From contig QVRM01006583.1 of NCBI GenBank assembly GCA_003439945.1, positions 1 to 64,000 on the forward strand: a DNA stretch of 64,000 nt, read 5' to 3'. Shown piece by piece: positions 60,540-64,000 of the stretch (within the stretch, counting starts at the first letter, position 1; each line of letters opens with the position of its first letter). The position numbers and the translations under genes are program-made. The notes below the pieces were generated by a model that saw only the letters and a list, made by a program, of their open reading frames with translations, was not told where the DNA came from and did no database searches. This stretch comes from Dermanyssus gallinae (taxonomy: Eukaryota > Arthropoda > Arachnida > Mesostigmata > Dermanyssidae).

Positions 60540-60940
60540 TTGCCACTAAGGTCTTTATCTGAGAAGATCGAGATAGACAAAATAAGATTTGATTTACTAG
60601 TGGTGACAACAAGTCTAAGTGTCACGTCAGCGTCAATACCGGATGGCGTAAGCCGAAAATGAATCGTGTTATCTTTAGCGAAAGCAATTGGCTTGCCCTG
60701 TGAAGTACCGATAGCGGCGACGGATCGCCATATGGTTTCCATCCTCACCGCCTAAGCTCTGAAAGCTAGATAAAAGTATGGCAAGTGCAAGTGGAAGTGC
60801 AGTCCAGTCAAGATGTCTGTCAAGCCATGTCAAGACAATCTTCTCAAATGCCTTAGAGACATAATCGATCAGAGGTATGCGACTGTAGCTCGACCGAGGT
60901 GCATTGTCACCCTTCTCTGTATTACGGAGCCACAAAAGGG
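60540..60940 (-). pseudogene. Non-LTR reverse transcriptase N-terminal fragment
   Basis: The minus strand reads PRSSYSRIPLIDYVSKAFEK and IVLTWLDRHLDWTALPLALA. This matches the P.NYRPISL...KVFE..VL.RLD.HL block at the start of jockey/I-like RT domains. Later codons are scrambled. Confidence 0.65.
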
Positions 60941-60948
60941 GCTGCCAC

Positions 60949-61325
60949 TTTATATACGCGCGGCAAAGGCACCCAAAAAGATGGAAGGTTGATCACCGTA
61001 GCTAAGAGGCTTGCGCTGAAAGGAAACGCTGTAGCTGTAGAAGTCGTCTGTGATTCATATTTTCACGCTTAGTGTGATATTAAAGAATTGAGCATTACAT
61101 ATGTGTGATTGTTTATATGCGATTTTTTACTTTTATACACGCGCCTTTATACACGCGCGGCAAAGGTACCCAAAAAGATGGAAGGTTGATCACCGTAGCT
61201 AAGAGGCTTGCGCTGAAAGGAAACGCTGTAGCTGTAGTAGTCGTCTGTGATTCATATTTCACGCTTAGTGTGACATTAAAGAATTGAGCATTTACTATGT
61301 GTGATTGTCTATATGCGATTGCCGA
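60949..61325. repeat. Tandem duplication, period 197 bp
   Basis: Two copies (about 60949-61130 and 61146-61325) share nearly all of the block GGCAAAGG..CCCAAAAAGATGGAAGG through GTGATTG..TATATGCGATT, with a few substitutions and single-base indels. Confidence 0.9.
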
Positions 61326-61653
61326 AAATAGTAACAGTAATATTGCTCGTACAAATTGCGGCACAAGCAGAGACGTATTACGGTGTATACATATATATGC
61401 ATATCGAAAAAGGCAACTCAGTGAGGGAACCAAGTCAGTCGTTATATCAATTGTTACGGTGGCTATTTAGAAGATAGGCATCTATCTATGAGCGTATGTA
61501 ATCGATATGATTACAGACCAGCAGAGCTATTGCGATATATATAGTAAATCGCTCTATCAGACATCTACTATTGAGTATGCGTATCCGCTATAAATGGTCC
61601 ATTTGATGACGTTCTCACGGAGGCTGACACACGTATTGTTAACCGATGTAAGC

Positions 61654-61700
<47 letters not shown>

Positions 61701-61776
61701 GCGGTATTGCCCTTCTAGTCTCCTTTTCCACCCTTTATTAGGCAAATTAAAGCGCTTTCTTTCTCTCTCTCTCTCT

Positions 61777-61824
<48 letters not shown>

Positions 61825-62209
61825 GCCCTTTTATTTTCAATGTGTAGTTTAAGAGCTCTGTCAAAACAGTCTGCAAAAACGTGTCTACTAAACAACTAAA
61901 AACTGCCGTTCATATTTTACTCCTTCCAGCTTTATTTATTTTGGCTTCTATCCAAATGGCAATGTGAATGCGCATTTTGTATTACGCGCCGGCCTTGCGT
62001 TACGGCAATACGTTTTCGTTTCATGCGAGTATGTCAGTAGGTCAACTTAATGATGATAATTGGCTCACGTCAGCTAACAAACAGCAACCGGCAATTTGCG
62101 GGCAAGCTAGCATTCAATATGTTATCAGCGATCTAACAGCTTCTAACACCCGAGCACACCGAGTCGTAGGGGTCTGCTGCTCCGTTTTCACGAAACATCA
62201 CATAAGTGT

Positions 62210-62690
<481 letters not shown>

Positions 62691-62924
62691 TAAACGCTGA
62701 TTTTGCAACGTCACATGGGACATATTGTGCGCACATCGTAACATCAAGCCTATACAAACAGTTGGGGTCTAGCCATGCCAACGCCGTCTTTGTACGAAAT
62801 TCGCGCGCACTTAACATGAGCTTGCATAGCCATATAATATTACCATTGAATTGATACTTTTATTTTGATGCGTGGTGGACTTTACAACACTGCGTACTTG
62901 TTGCTGATTCAGCTGCATTCGGCC

Positions 62925-63140
62925 GACGCGTGCCAACATTCTCGCCAATTTCCACGACAACATGTTGTTGATTCGGTCAAATATTTGTTGTCAGATATTG
63001 TTTGACTACTGCGCAGGACATGAAACAAGATCGGAATTCGGATTAGACTGAGAGATTCATGCGTACTTTTGAAGATCTGTTCTCGAGTGCTGTTCTGAGA
63101 TGATGGGGTGCTACGTCGAGGCTGGTACGCTCTTCCCTGC
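62925..63140 (-). repeat. Dispersed repeat, copy A
   Basis: Shares CAACATTCT.GCC, GTTGTTGATTCGGTCA, GACT..TG.GCAG and TTAGACTGAGAGATTCAT with 63830-64000. In minus frames both read ESLSLI..P and LTESTTC. Together they bracket an RT fossil. Confidence 0.75.
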
Positions 63141-63179
63141 ATCTCAATGCAATACGTGGAGGGAACTTGGACTGCACTT

Positions 63180-63619
63180 TTTCAGTTGCATCAGTATGTT
63201 TTTCCAAATACGACTGTTAGACTTCACAGCTGTAAATAAGCTTGGAAACTACAAGACTATGATAAAGGCGGATATAAAACATTGGACATTTGGTAATTAA
63301 ACAACGAAATATCGTATTACATATACGACTAGCAGATTGAAGTGTTTGCGTCATGTGAATGTTACAACCCAGCTCCGGTGTTATTACCGTTACCCTCAAA
63401 ATCGCGAATGTTGTTTACTCAAGGTATCATCTCTTCTCCATCAGTGCGTAAACATAGTCCTCCTTCAGACACACAACGGCGCATTTAGGGACCGATATTC
63501 TCAGATTACTTTTGGAGCACCAATCGGAGATAGAGTCAATCATTCTCTGAATTATTTGCCTCTAGTTCTCAATGCCAAGTGGTTTATAAAATATTAGATC
63601 ATCGGCGTAGCGTTTGTGC

Positions 63620-63640
<21 letters not shown>
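63180..63640 (-). pseudogene. Non-LTR reverse transcriptase fossil (YADD to thumb)
   Basis: The minus strand reads KRYADDLIFYKP (YADD codons 63598-63609), then MIDSISDWCSKSNLRISVPK, and SASRICNTIFRCLITKCPMF with YIRLYHSLVVSKLIYSCEV. This is the standard jockey/CR1-like order YADD, S.WC....L.ls..KC, RLY.SLV.p.L.Y...vW. An in-frame stop and a frame change show it is dead. Confidence 0.75.
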
Positions 63641-63657
<17 letters not shown>

Positions 63658-63829
63658 CTCCGTTATTGCTTTCAAAGAGTAGATAATTATATATATAGTT
63701 ACTCACAAAAAAATCCTTTGTTCAATATATACAACGCACAATGTAAAAGTCTTAGAGGATAATTTACCATACTATAAAATTCGTGATATATGTAACCGTA
63801 CAGTTTATAATATTATAGTACGAGTACAC

Positions 63830-64000
63830 GGTTCTCAACATTCTTGCCTAAACTACGAAAACAGGTTGTTGATTCGGTCAGATCGTGCAGTTGTTTTATG
63901 ACTATATGTTTGAGTACTGCGCAGATTGTTGTTGTGTATATAGATAAAGATGGAAAGTTTATTAGACTGAGAGATTCATCCGCACATTTTAACATCTGCC
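63830..64000 (-). repeat. Dispersed repeat, copy B (runs to window end)
   Basis: The partner of 62925-63140, cut by the window edge. Confidence 0.7.

Overview
The window is eukaryotic nuclear DNA. It has spliced genes with GT-AG introns, GC-rich exons in AT-rich introns, very many (TA)n microsatellites, tRNA-like SINEs, several classes of non-LTR retrotransposon, a Ty3/Gypsy derivative, Tc1/mariner fossils and a broken 28S rRNA piece. An invertebrate is likely, and my best guess is an arthropod such as a chelicerate, but nothing here fixes the species.

Layout. (1) About 0.5-15.7 kb, + strand: the 3' part (12 coding exons, 637 codons plus stop) of a dipeptidyl peptidase 4/FAP-type serine peptidase (S9B). 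All three catalytic residues and the substrate N-terminus-binding Glu pair are present. The 5' exons lie left of the window. Its introns hold (TA)n tracts, SINEs and a 5'-truncated antisense retrotransposon copy. (2) 15.7-22.3 kb: probable 3' UTR, then intergenic DNA full of trinucleotide, GA and TA repeats. (3) 22.3-35.5 kb: a block of nested transposon fossils around one apparently intact non-LTR retrotransposon (26647-30074) with a perfect 16-bp target-site duplication. Also here are mariner-like remnants, an antisense 28S rRNA pseudogene fragment, and a decayed two-ORF retroelement whose ORF1 keeps a 2A-like motif. Long TA tracts are absent from this block. (4) 37.1-about 42.4 kb, - strand: a multi-exon gene of unknown function. 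At least five coding exons can be joined with matching phases. It has a poly-Gln exon, an acidic Ser-rich exon, then a conserved domain whose Cys/His/Asp spacing suggests a remote member of the arylamine N-acetyltransferase/transglutaminase-like cysteine fold. (5) 42.5-46.5 kb: repeat-rich intergenic DNA. (6) 46587-48865: a complete but non-autonomous Ty3/Gypsy-type LTR element with two 560-bp LTRs that read as identical, a 4-bp TSD, and only the tail of the integrase region left. (7) 48.9-53.6 kb: CpG- and trinucleotide-rich DNA with two long poly-G runs. (8) 54-64 kb: AT-rich DNA with at least three further reverse-transcriptase fossils, SINE-like sequence and local duplications.

The two host genes show no functional link. 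Most of the structure comes from repeated retrotransposition, with young elements landing in older ones and in TA microsatellites. Exon borders were set by eye from splice consensus, reading phase and family alignment; no search was run.
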